A stretch of DNA of 64,000 bases from an uncultured Eubacteriales bacterium (lineage in GTDB: Bacteria > Bacillota > Clostridia > Oscillospirales > Oscillospiraceae): NCBI GenBank assembly GCA_900317905.1, contig ONIN01000006.1, forward strand, positions 21,575 to 85,574. Reading direction: 5' to 3'. This document shows, piece by piece, positions 50,989 to 58,807 of this stretch; within the stretch, counting starts at the first letter, position 1; each line of letters begins with the position of its first letter. Below the pieces are notes generated by a model. That model was not told the DNA's origin. It did no database searches and worked only from the letters and a program-made list of their open reading frames with translations. The translations under genes and the position numbers were made by a program.

Positions 50989-51414
50989 TCACCTCTTTCC
51001 CGCCAGCAGCGCGGCCGTCAGGGTTTCCACCAGCTCCGGCATCTGCGCCTCGAGGGTTTCCTCCGCCGCGGCCTCCTCCTTCTGGAGCTGGGCCTTGGCG
51101 TCCTTCATGGCGTCGGCGTTCTGCTTGTGAGCCTCGGCCAGGGCGTCGGCCCGGGCCTTCTCATCCCTGGCGCGGGCCTCAGCCAGAAGCTGGGCAGCCT
51201 CGGCGGCCTTGGCCTTGCACTTTTCCTGCAGCGCCCGGTCGTTGGCCTCTCGGGCGGCCTCGGCCTCTTTGCCGGCGGCGATGCCCGCGTCCACCTTCGC
51301 CTTGCGCTCGTCCATGAAACGGATCAGCGGATCAAAAAGCAGTTTTTTCAGCACAAACAGCAGCACGAGAAAGCAAAGGATCGTCCAGATCAGTTCTGAA
51401 ACGTTGATGCTCAA
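50989..51414 (-). CDS. atpF: ATP synthase F0 b subunit
   Basis: A 141-residue stator subunit. The N-terminal membrane helix ([20 protein letters not shown]) is followed by the conserved [13 protein letters not shown] turn and a long Ala/Glu/Lys coiled coil. The start is TTG, with AGGAGG eight bases upstream. It is the second b-type sequence in the operon, because the next gene begins with another; this suggests a b/b' heterodimer like that of mycobacteria or cyanobacteria. The C-terminus is short compared with E. coli b (156). Confidence 0.92.
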   Translation of the reverse strand: MSINVSELIWTILCFLVLLFVLKKLLFDPLIRFMDERKAKVDAGIAAGKEAEAAREANDRALQEKCKAKAAEAAQLLAEARARDEKARADALAEAHKQNADAMKDAKAQLQKEEAAAEETLEAQMPELVETLTAALLAGKR

Positions 51415-51450
51415 AACGTGTGCCTCCTATTGTAATGATGGATGGGCTGA

Positions 51451-51681
51451 TCAGATCTTGCCGACCAGCATGAAGGCAATGACGAGGCCGTAGATGGTCA
51501 GCGCCTCCATCATGGCCAGAGCCACGATCATGTTGGTACGGATGGTGCCGGCGGCTTCCGGCTGACGGGCGATGGCCTCCATGGCCTTGGCGGCGGTGAG
51601 ACCCTGGCCGATGGCGGGGCCCAGCGTGCTGAATGCGATGGCGATGGCTGCGGCCAGCGCAATGATAGCGGATGCGGTCAT
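51451..51681 (-). CDS. atpE: ATP synthase F0 c subunit (rotor ring)
   Basis: A 76-residue hairpin of two membrane helices joined by the polar loop ARQPEA. The ion-binding Glu is in helix 2 (MMEALTIYG, Glu about residue 59). Helix 1 carries the Gln of the sodium-binding signature (GPAIGQG). However, the residue after the Glu is Ala, whereas sodium-type rings such as Ilyobacter have Ser there. Coupling to protons is therefore likelier, but the motif is intermediate. The ribosome binding site TAGGAGG is excellent, as expected for the most abundant subunit. Confidence 0.96.
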   Translation of the reverse strand: MTASAIIALAAAIAIAFSTLGPAIGQGLTAAKAMEAIARQPEAAGTIRTNMIVALAMMEALTIYGLVIAFMLVGKI

Positions 51682-51729
51682 GATTTGTTTCCTCCTAAGT
51701 TTTATGTCTTAAATTTATTTGCTTACGAA

Positions 51730-52413
51730 TTATTCTTCCTCGCCGAGGGCCTCGGTGAGATAGATGGACACCAGCATGGTGAACACCATGGCCTGAATCA
51801 GACAGAACAGCAGACTCAGCACATGCATCACGATGGGCAGACCGATGGCGGCCAGACCGCCCAGCTGCTCCGCTGCCAGCTCCTCGCCGTAGAGGTTGCC
51901 GTAGAGTCGCAGCGACAGGGAGACCGGGTGGACCACCTGCTCGATCAGGTTCAGCGGCAGCATCAGGATGCACAGGAACATGGGCTGCATCAGGCTTTTG
52001 AAGTAGCCGCCCACGCCCTGATGGCGGATGCCCTCTTCCTGCACTACCACGAAGCTGATGGCAGCCAGCGCCGCCGTCACCGACAGGCTGGTGGTAGGCA
52101 CCGCGAAGACGCTTCCGGCGCCGGGCAGCAGGCTGGAGTAGTTGGAGACGACGATGAAAATGAAGAATGTCGCCATCAGCGGGAAGTACCGCCGCATGTT
52201 TTCTTTTCCGAGAATGCCGCCGAAGAAGCCCTGCAGCGCCTCAATGGCCATCTCTGCCGCGTTCTGCAGCTTTCCGGGAACGGCCTTCAGATTCCGGGTC
52301 GCGAGAAAACTGAAAATCGCCAGCACGGCCACCAGCACCCACATGGATACGACGGTTTTCGTCACCTCCAGCGGGCCGATGGAAAACAATACGTTTGCTT
52401 CATGCAAGGTCAT
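51730..52413 (-). CDS. atpB: ATP synthase F0 a subunit
   Basis: A 227-residue membrane subunit forming the ion half-channels. The essential Arg is in SLSLRLYGNLYGEELA (about residue 150) and helix 5/6 contacts lie in HVLSLLFCLIQAMVFTMLVSIYL. The first catalytic-region block is NAAEMAIEALQGFFGGI. Length is typical of Firmicutes. It overlaps the upstream atpI-like gene by 4 nt (ATGA), so the two are translationally coupled. Confidence 0.95.
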   Translation of the reverse strand: MTLHEANVLFSIGPLEVTKTVVSMWVLVAVLAIFSFLATRNLKAVPGKLQNAAEMAIEALQGFFGGILGKENMRRYFPLMATFFIFIVVSNYSSLLPGAGSVFAVPTTSLSVTAALAAISFVVVQEEGIRHQGVGGYFKSLMQPMFLCILMLPLNLIEQVVHPVSLSLRLYGNLYGEELAAEQLGGLAAIGLPIVMHVLSLLFCLIQAMVFTMLVSIYLTEALGEEE

Positions 52414-52760
52414 TCACCTCCCTCGTCCGCAGCCTCCGGTTTCGGAGCGCTGTCCATTTCCTTTTTCATCTGTCTCGTCAGCCGCAGCACAAACAGCGGA
52501 TTCGCCGCCGAGAGCACCAGCGCGCAGCTTAAGAGCGTTGCGTAGAAGTTCATGGGAACCATGTTTCTGGTAAAGAAGATCAGCGCCAGCACCGCAAAGT
52601 TTACCACCATGCGGGCGAAATTCGTGGCGGTCACTGCGGCCAGACCGTCGCCGCCGTTGCGCTTCACCGCCGCACGGGTAATGCACATATTCAAATATCC
52701 CGCAAGGATACCCAACACCGCGCCGACTGCAATGCCCAGCGCGATCTCGCCGTAGTTCAT
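52410..52760 (-). CDS. atpI: ATP synthase subunit I-like membrane protein
   Basis: A 116-residue membrane protein with about four hydrophobic segments at the head of the atp operon, the position of AtpI, an assembly factor for the c-ring and possibly a cation channel. Sequence similarity to AtpI families is generally weak, so the call leans on size, topology (LGIAVGAVLGILAGYLNMCI, FARMVVNFAVLALIFF) and the 4-nt overlap with atpB. The C-terminal tail is charged (KKEMDSAPKPEAADEGGE). Confidence 0.78.
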   Translation of the reverse strand: MNYGEIALGIAVGAVLGILAGYLNMCITRAAVKRNGGDGLAAVTATNFARMVVNFAVLALIFFTRNMVPMNFYATLLSCALVLSAANPLFVLRLTRQMKKEMDSAPKPEAADEGGE

Positions 52761-52817
52761 GTCCGGCAGCCTCCCTTCTTAGCGCATTCTTAGCACGCTA
52801 TTGTATACTTAATCAAT

Positions 52818-52846
52818 ATTCTATCATGTCTTATTCTGGATGTCAA
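52818..52846 (-). promoter_or_regulatory. Promoter of the atp operon
   Basis: Minus strand: perfect TTGACA (52846-52841), 17-nt spacer, TAGAAT (52823-52818). It lies 58 nt upstream of atpI and has no competitor in the region. Confidence 0.8.
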
Positions 52847-52928
52847 AGCATCCTGCACAAAAAAACAGCGTTAAATAGATAACAATTTACGCAAGGCTTC
52901 CGATTCCGGAAAAAAGTCGGGAAAGCAC

Positions 52929-52957
52929 TTTGCAGAATTGAGAAATTGGTATATAAT
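52929..52957 (+). promoter_or_regulatory. Promoter of ispE
   Basis: TTTGCA (52929-52934), 17-nt spacer, TATAAT (52952-52957); divergent from the atp promoter. Confidence 0.65.
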
Positions 52958-53052
52958 AAAACAAACTGGGTTTTTATGTCCAAATCCGGCGGATTTCGAC
53001 CTTTTTCCCTGCTGAAAAAAGGTCGGAACGGGAATGATGAAAGCGAGTAAGC

Positions 53053-53964
53053 ATGATGAATCTGAATTGCCGCATGACAGGCGGGGAGCACCCCGATCTG
53101 CTGTGTGAAAGTGCATACGCCAAGCTGAATCTCTCTCTGGACGTGCTGGGCAAGCGCGAGGACGGGTACCACGATCTGTGCATGGTGATGCAGAGCGTCA
53201 GCCTCCACGACGATGTGAGCATTCTCCTGAACCGGGAGGGGCGCTTCCGGGCCCAGAGCGACCGAAGATACCTGCCCTGTGACGAGCGGAATATCGCTCT
53301 CAGAGCGGCGAAGCTCTATCTGGAGCGCACCGGTCATGGGGATCTGGGCGCCAGCGTCCGGCTGAAAAAGCGCGTTCCGGTCTGTGCCGGTCTGGGCGGC
53401 GGCTCCTCGGACGCGGCCGCGGTGCTGCGGGCATTGAACCGGCATTTTGGAAATCCGCTGAGCCTTTCGGAGCTGGAGCTTCTGGGACTGGAGCTGGGCA
53501 GCGACGTGCCCTACTGCATCGCCGGCGGCACCATGCTGGCAAAGGGGAGAGGCGAGGAGCTCACCGCCCTGACGCCCATGCCGGAGACCTGCGTGGTCAT
53601 CTGCAAGCCGGATTTCCCGATCTCCACCCCGGATCTGTTCCGCCGGATCGACGCCAGAAACTCCCGCTGCCGCCCGGACACCGACGGCATCTGCAAAGCG
53701 CTGGAGCAGGGCGACGTCCTCGGCGTCAGCCAGCGGATGTACAACGTGTTTGAGGATGTGCTGGAGCACCGCTCCGGTGACATCAACGCCATTAAGAGCA
53801 CCCTTCTGGGCGCCGGAGCCGCCGGCAGCGTCATGAGCGGAACCGGCTCGGCGGTGTTCGGCCTGTTTCTCGACCGGAAAATGGCAGAGAGTGCCGCCAA
53901 GGCCCTGAAAGCCCAGTATCGTGAGACCTTTTTGACCCAGACCATCGACCGTTTGAATGTTTGA
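53053..53964 (+). CDS. ispE: 4-diphosphocytidyl-2-C-methyl-D-erythritol kinase
   Basis: A GHMP-family kinase (303 residues) of the MEP isoprenoid pathway; it phosphorylates CDP-methylerythritol. The substrate block AYAKLNLSLDVLGKREDGYH (about residue 20) and the ATP-binding glycine-rich loop PVCAGLGGGSSDAAA (about 110) are diagnostic. The late motif GAGAAGSVMSGTGSAVFGLF is also present. Upstream in-frame Met codons at 53053, 53056 and 53083 have weak ribosome binding sites; the first is used. The polysaccharide deacetylase gene follows 20 nt later. Confidence 0.93.
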   Translation: MMNLNCRMTGGEHPDLLCESAYAKLNLSLDVLGKREDGYHDLCMVMQSVSLHDDVSILLNREGRFRAQSDRRYLPCDERNIALRAAKLYLERTGHGDLGASVRLKKRVPVCAGLGGGSSDAAAVLRALNRHFGNPLSLSELELLGLELGSDVPYCIAGGTMLAKGRGEELTALTPMPETCVVICKPDFPISTPDLFRRIDARNSRCRPDTDGICKALEQGDVLGVSQRMYNVFEDVLEHRSGDINAIKSTLLGAGAAGSVMSGTGSAVFGLFLDRKMAESAAKALKAQYRETFLTQTIDRLNV

Positions 53965-53984
53965 GAAAAAGATGGAGGAACCCC

Positions 53985-55289
53985 ATGCAGCAATATGTAT
54001 CCCGTAGATTTTTGTCCGTACTTCTGATCCTGGCACTGCTGGCGTCGCTGGTGGTTTTCCTGGTGCAGTGCGGCAAGACCGACAGCACCGGCACCGATGC
54101 CGATGCCGCCTCCGCCGCAGAAACCAATGTGCCGGAGACGACCCAGCCCACAGCAACCCCGGAACCGAAGTCCGAAGACCCTTACGACGCCGTGAAGAAC
54201 TACTGGTCGGAGGATCAGCTCACCCAGGCCTGGGGCCCGGATCAGGTGGTGGAGCACCTGTTCTTCCACCCGATCATCGCCTATCCGAAGTACGCCTTCT
54301 ATGAGTCCGGCGCCTCCCAGGCCCAGCGCTACGGTCTGGATGACTGGATGGTCACCGTGGACGAGTATAAAAAGATCATCCAGAGCGTCTATGACAGGGG
54401 CTACATTCTGGTGGCCATGGAGGACGTCTGGAGCGAAGTCACCGACGACAGCGGCACCCATATGGTGCGCAACACCCTGATGCTCCCGGAAGGGAAGAAG
54501 CCGCTGGTCATCTCCTTCGACGACGTGAACTACTACCCCTATATGCTGGAGGAGGGCTTCACCTCCAAGCTGGTGGTGGGGGACGACGGTGAGATCTGGG
54601 CAGAGTGCGTGGATCCCTACTCCGGGGAGACCTTCCTGACCCAGGATCTGGACGCTACACCCATTCTGGACCAGTTCGTCTATGAGCACCCGGACTTCTC
54701 CCTGAACGGCGCCAAGGCCATCTTCTCCCTCACCGGCTATGAGGGCGTCCTCGGCTACCGGACCCAGATCGACTCCCAGATCCCTGCCGGGACGGAAGCG
54801 GAGTATGAGGCCAACCGCCAGAAGGAGATCGAGGCGGTCAAGCCCGTCATCGCACGCCTCAAGGAGACCGGCTGGACCTTCGGCAGCCATACCTGGGGCC
54901 ACATCAACCTGGCCCAGTCCAGCACCGACCTCGGCTGGGTGCAAAAGGATACCCAAAAGTGGCTGGATGAGGTGGGCTCCCTGGTGGGCCCGACGAACAT
55001 CCTGTTCTATCCCCACGGCGCCAGACCCGACGGTGACGACTGGCACACCACCGGCCCGAAGTTCCAGTATCTCCACGATCAGGGCTTCCGCATCTTCGCC
55101 AGCGTGGGCGTGAATTCTTTCTCCTATATTAAAGAGGACATCTCCGCCGTCATCTGCGACCGACTCCACCCCGACGGCACCACCCTCCGCTCCGGCGCCT
55201 GCATCCCAGAGTACAGCAAGTTCTATGACACCTACGAGGTCTTTGACCCCATCCGACCGGATTTGGGGAACACCTGGCCCACGTCGTAA
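53985..55289 (+). CDS. Secreted/membrane-anchored polysaccharide deacetylase
   Basis: A 434-residue extracytoplasmic NodB-type deacetylase. An N-terminal signal anchor (residues 11-30, LSVLLILALLASLVVFLV) ends in QCGKT; this is a poor lipobox because Gln precedes Cys. A Thr/Pro-rich linker follows. The catalytic blocks are ISFDDVNYYPY (metal-binding Asp pair) and FGSHTWGHINL (two metal-binding His). An insert between them carries SLTGYEGVLGYRT. Likely substrates are peptidoglycan or surface glycans. The start at 53985 follows TGGAGG. It is co-oriented with ispE. Confidence 0.86.
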   Translation: MQQYVSRRFLSVLLILALLASLVVFLVQCGKTDSTGTDADAASAAETNVPETTQPTATPEPKSEDPYDAVKNYWSEDQLTQAWGPDQVVEHLFFHPIIAYPKYAFYESGASQAQRYGLDDWMVTVDEYKKIIQSVYDRGYILVAMEDVWSEVTDDSGTHMVRNTLMLPEGKKPLVISFDDVNYYPYMLEEGFTSKLVVGDDGEIWAECVDPYSGETFLTQDLDATPILDQFVYEHPDFSLNGAKAIFSLTGYEGVLGYRTQIDSQIPAGTEAEYEANRQKEIEAVKPVIARLKETGWTFGSHTWGHINLAQSSTDLGWVQKDTQKWLDEVGSLVGPTNILFYPHGARPDGDDWHTTGPKFQYLHDQGFRIFASVGVNSFSYIKEDISAVICDRLHPDGTTLRSGACIPEYSKFYDTYEVFDPIRPDLGNTWPTS

Positions 55290-55371
55290 TGGGCGCACTC
55301 CACTACGCAACTGCGGCATAGGCTTCGCCTGTGCCGCACCGGCTCCGTATCCGTTTCCCCATTACTCCTTT

Positions 55372-55548
55372 CCGATTCAAAGCCTCCAGCTTTGAATCGG
55401 TTTGTGAACGGTGCCGCCTCGCAGGCTCGCCGTCTCGCTCATTCCGCAGTCACTCCTTTCCAAATCAAGGCGGGAGCCTTGATTTGGTGAAACGAAAGCG
55501 AGTCACGCCTTTCCACCCCGAAGCATTTGCTTTGGGGTGGTTTTTTAT
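55372..55548 (+). repeat. Three successive hairpins, the last a terminator
   Basis: Three inverted repeats at 55372-55400, 55460-55487 and 55513-55540 have unrelated arm sequences but the same architecture: a 10-12 bp stem, short loop, and an upstream CxCCTTTCC-like box. Only the third is followed by a T-run (TTTTTTATT), making it the terminator of the deacetylase transcript. They fill much of the 485-bp gap between 55290 and 55774. Confidence 0.7.
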
Positions 55549-55554
55549 TGCCAG

Positions 55555-55690
55555 ACCCACTTGGCTCCCCCTTTGGGGGAGCTGGCGCGAGCTTTCGAGC
55601 GACTGAGAGGGTTTGCTGTCGCTTTTGACGCAAACATAACTTGTCATTGCGAACCAGTGACCGACGTCACTGGTGTGGCAATCCGTTCTC
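55555..55690. repeat. Intergenic repeat-like elements
   Basis: Two stretches look like dispersed intergenic repeats of Clostridia rather than genes: 55562-55616 (TTGGCTCCCCCTTTGGGGGA, then GAGAGGG) and 55641-55686 (TTGTCATTGCGAACCAGTGA, then CACTGGTGTGGCAATCC, itself an inverted repeat). I recall similar elements in related genomes; no second copy lies in this window. Confidence 0.45.
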
Positions 55691-55710
55691 TAATTACAAA
55701 AATATTTCTC

Positions 55711-55739
55711 TGTACATTTTCCCACCAAAATGCTATATT
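55711..55739 (+). promoter_or_regulatory. Promoter of the methionine synthase operon
   Basis: TGTACA (55711-55716), 17-nt spacer, TATATT (55734-55739) with TGC extension; 36 nt before the first gene. No SAM, T-box or cobalamin riboswitch fits in the short leader. Confidence 0.6.
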
Positions 55740-55774
55740 AAAGAAACGTACTGGAAAAGAAAGGGGGTCATCCG

Positions 55775-56428
55775 ATGCAGGTGGATCTGACTGAGGCGCT
55801 GCGCTATCTGGGCGCGGGGCAGGCGGACGAGGAACTCTTAAAGTCCGTGCGGCGGGTGGCCTCGGAACTGGAGCAGACTGCCCAGCCGAAATGGCGATAT
55901 CGGGTCGCGGAGCTGGAGCACACTTCCGACGGTGAGCGGGTGGCGGGCCTGTGCCTCACCGGTGAGATGGCGAAAACCATGCTCGCGGAGTGCAATCAGG
56001 CGGCGCTGCTGATCTGCACCCTGGGCGCACCTTTTGAAAATTTGCTTCGACGAAAACAGGCCAGGAGCATGGCAGAGGCTGCCATTCTGGACGCCTGCGG
56101 CAGCGCCTTCGTGGAGGTTGGCTGCGACGCGGCGGAAAAAGAGCTGGCGGCCCGATTTCCGGGGAGGTATCTCACCGACCGGTTCAGCCCCGGTTATGGG
56201 GATTTGCCGCTTTCCATCCAGCCGGAGTTTTGCGCCGCGCTGGACGCCCAGCGGCAGCTGGGGATCACCGTGACGGAGAGCCTCCTCATGGTGCCCACCA
56301 AAACCGTCACCGCGGTGATCGGCATATCCGACAACCCCCAGATCGCCCGCATCCGTGGATGTGATTTCTGCCAGAGGCGGGAGAACTGCACATTTCGAAA
56401 AGGAGGTCGTACCTGTGGAGCTTCGTGA
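55775..56428 (+). CDS. Stand-alone methionine synthase reactivation domain protein
   Basis: A 217-residue protein resembling the C-terminal SAM-binding activation domain of cobalamin-dependent methionine synthase. It has AILDACGSAFVEVGCDAAE and the diagnostic RFSPGYGDLPLSIQPEF block, and ends in a Cys-rich CDFCQRRENC tail. The domain normally provides SAM for reductive methylation of oxidised cobalamin. Here it is separate from MetH, whose gene starts inside this one (14-nt overlap), so the two probably act together. The ribosome binding site is AAGGGGG. Confidence 0.87.
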   Translation: MQVDLTEALRYLGAGQADEELLKSVRRVASELEQTAQPKWRYRVAELEHTSDGERVAGLCLTGEMAKTMLAECNQAALLICTLGAPFENLLRRKQARSMAEAAILDACGSAFVEVGCDAAEKELAARFPGRYLTDRFSPGYGDLPLSIQPEFCAALDAQRQLGITVTESLLMVPTKTVTAVIGISDNPQIARIRGCDFCQRRENCTFRKGGRTCGAS

Positions 56429-58784
56429 ACTGCTCAGACAAAACCCGTTTCTGATCCTGGACGGCGGCATGGGCACGACCCTGCAGAAAAACGGATTAAA
56501 ACCCGGCGATGTGCCGGAGCTGCTGAATCTGGAGCGGCCGGAGCTGATCGCCTCCATCCATCAGGCCTATGTGGAGGCCGGGGCGCAGGTGGTCTACACC
56601 AACACCTTCGGTGCCAATACATTAAAATTAAAGCGCACCGGAAAAACCACCGCGGAGATCATCACCGCTGCCGTGAAGCTGGCAAAAGAGGCCGTGGGCG
56701 GCCGGGCGCTGGCGGCGCTGGACATCGGGCCGCTGGGTGAGCTTCTGGAGCCCATGGGCCAGCTCACCTTTGAAAGAGCCTATGAGCTGTTTGCCGAGAT
56801 CGCCGAGGCGGGGGCCGCCGCCGGGGCGGATCTGGCGGTGATTGAGACCATGACGGATCTCTACGAGACCAAGGCTGCCCTGCTGGCGGTAAAGGAGAAA
56901 ACCAATCTGCCGGTGCTGGTCACCATGTCCTTCGAGGCCTCGGGCCGCACCTTCACCGGCTGCACTGCCGAGAGCATGGCCCGCACCCTGGAGGGCCTGG
57001 GCGCCGACGCCATCGGCGTCAACTGCTCCGTGGGGCCGGATCAGATGGGTGACATTTTGAAAACCATTTGCCGCTGCACCCGACTTCCCGTGATCGCAAA
57101 GCCCAACGCGGGCATGCCGGATCCGTTGGACGGCAGCTATTCCATGGGGCCGGAGGAATTCGGAAAACTGACGGCGGAATTCGCGGATCTGGGCGTCACG
57201 ATCTTCGGCGGCTGCTGCGGCACCACGCCGGAGTTTGTCAGAGAAATCGTTGCGTCTCTGAAAAACAAAAAACCCGTATCGCGGGAATACGATCAGGTCA
57301 GCTTCGTCTGCACCCCGGTGACGCCGCTCCGGATCGAGGGCGTCCGGGTCATCGGCGAGCGGATCAATCCCACCGGTAAAAAACGCTTCCAGCAGGCACT
57401 GCTGGAGAACGATCTGGATTATATTCTGGAGCTGGGCGTTCAGCAGGAGGATGCCGGCGCGTCGATTCTGGACGTGAACGTGGGCTATCCCGGCGTGGAC
57501 GAAGTGGAGATGCTTCCCAAAGTGGTGAAAAAGCTCCAGAGCGCCCTGAGCATCCCGCTGCAGCTGGACTCTTCCAACCCTGCGGCGCTGGAGGCGGGGC
57601 TCCGGGTCTACAACGGCAAGCCCGCCGTGAACAGCGTCAACGGCAACGCCGAGGTCATGGCGCGGATCCTGCCGCTGATCAAAAAATACGGCGCGGCGGT
57701 GGTGGGCCTCACCCTGGACAGCGACGGCATCCCCCAGACCGCCGAGGGCCGGGTGGAGATCGCAAAGCGGATCCTGGACACCGCCCGCAGCTATGGTGTG
57801 GCGGATGAGGATCTTTGGATCGACTGCCTGACGCTGACGGTCTCCGCCCAGCAGGAGCAGGCGGCCGAGACCCTGAAAGCCGTCCGCACTGTCCACGAGG
57901 CGCTGGGTCTGCAGATCGTGCTGGGCGTTTCGAACATTTCCTTCGGCCTGCCGAACCGCGGGCTGATCACGCAGAATTTCCTGATTCAGGCCATGCACTG
58001 CGGCCTGACCCTGCCCATCATCAACCCCAACCAGACCGAGATGATGGATGCGGTGGCGGCCTTCCGGGTGCTGTCGGGAGAGGATGTGGGTTCCAACGCC
58101 TTCATCCGGCGCTTTGCCGACGTGCCGCAGCAGAAGGCGGCGCCGGTTCCGAACGGGAAAGAGGAACTGACCCTGGAGCTGGCGGTCATGCGCGGCCTCC
58201 AGGGAGACGCCGGGCGGATCGCGAAGGAGCTGATCCAAACCGAAGAGCCTCTGGCGCTGGTGGAGAACTACCTGATCCCGGCGCTGAACAAGGTGGGGGA
58301 CGACTACGAAAAGGGCGTCCTGTTCCTCCCGCAGCTTTTGAGCGCGGCCCAGGCGGCCCAGAGCGTGTTCGAGGTCATCCGCACGGCCCTGGCTGAGAGT
58401 GGAGCCGAGCCCGTGAAGCGGGGGAAACTGGCCATCGCCACCGTCCAGGGCGACATCCACGACATCGGCAAGAACATCGTCCGCACGGTTTTGGAAAACT
58501 ACGGCTATGAGGTCATCGACCTGGGTCGGGACGTGCCGCCGGAGGTAGTGGTGCAGACCGTGGAGGAAGAGGAGCTGAAGCTCGTGGGCCTTTCGGCGCT
58601 GATGACCACGACCCTCCCGGCCATGGAAGAAACCATCCGGCTTTTGAAAAAGCTACCGAACCCGCCGATGGTCATGGTGGGCGGCGCGGTAGTCACACCG
58701 GAGTACGCCGAACACATGCAGGCGGATTTTTACGCCAAGGACGCCAAGGAGTCCGCCGAGATCGTGAAAAAGGTCTTGGGATAA
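56415..58784 (+). CDS. metH: Cobalamin-dependent methionine synthase lacking the activation domain
   Basis: A 789-residue protein. The homocysteine S-methyltransferase barrel (1-290) has zinc-binding Cys in GGCCGTTPEF (about 265) and an N-terminal DGGMGTTLQ. The pterin/methyl-THF barrel spans about 305-560 (GERINPTGKKRFQQA, DVNVGYPG). The helical cap and cobalamin-binding domain (570-789) carry the lower-ligand motif GDIHDIGKNIV at about 678. It stops before the activation domain that makes E. coli MetH 1227 residues long; that function is encoded by the overlapping upstream gene. The start is GTG at 56415, supported by AGGAGG nine bases upstream. Confidence 0.93.
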   Translation: MELRELLRQNPFLILDGGMGTTLQKNGLKPGDVPELLNLERPELIASIHQAYVEAGAQVVYTNTFGANTLKLKRTGKTTAEIITAAVKLAKEAVGGRALAALDIGPLGELLEPMGQLTFERAYELFAEIAEAGAAAGADLAVIETMTDLYETKAALLAVKEKTNLPVLVTMSFEASGRTFTGCTAESMARTLEGLGADAIGVNCSVGPDQMGDILKTICRCTRLPVIAKPNAGMPDPLDGSYSMGPEEFGKLTAEFADLGVTIFGGCCGTTPEFVREIVASLKNKKPVSREYDQVSFVCTPVTPLRIEGVRVIGERINPTGKKRFQQALLENDLDYILELGVQQEDAGASILDVNVGYPGVDEVEMLPKVVKKLQSALSIPLQLDSSNPAALEAGLRVYNGKPAVNSVNGNAEVMARILPLIKKYGAAVVGLTLDSDGIPQTAEGRVEIAKRILDTARSYGVADEDLWIDCLTLTVSAQQEQAAETLKAVRTVHEALGLQIVLGVSNISFGLPNRGLITQNFLIQAMHCGLTLPIINPNQTEMMDAVAAFRVLSGEDVGSNAFIRRFADVPQQKAAPVPNGKEELTLELAVMRGLQGDAGRIAKELIQTEEPLALVENYLIPALNKVGDDYEKGVLFLPQLLSAAQAAQSVFEVIRTALAESGAEPVKRGKLAIATVQGDIHDIGKNIVRTVLENYGYEVIDLGRDVPPEVVVQTVEEEELKLVGLSALMTTTLPAMEETIRLLKKLPNPPMVMVGGAVVTPEYAEHMQADFYAKDAKESAEIVKKVLG

Positions 58785-58807
58785 ATTGAAAAACGAGGCA
58801 AACCGAC

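Noticed and set aside
55690-55774. A SAM, T-box or cobalamin riboswitch before the methionine synthase operon
   Set aside because: The leader after the predicted promoter is only about 30 nt, and no riboswitch core or terminator/antiterminator pair is seen.
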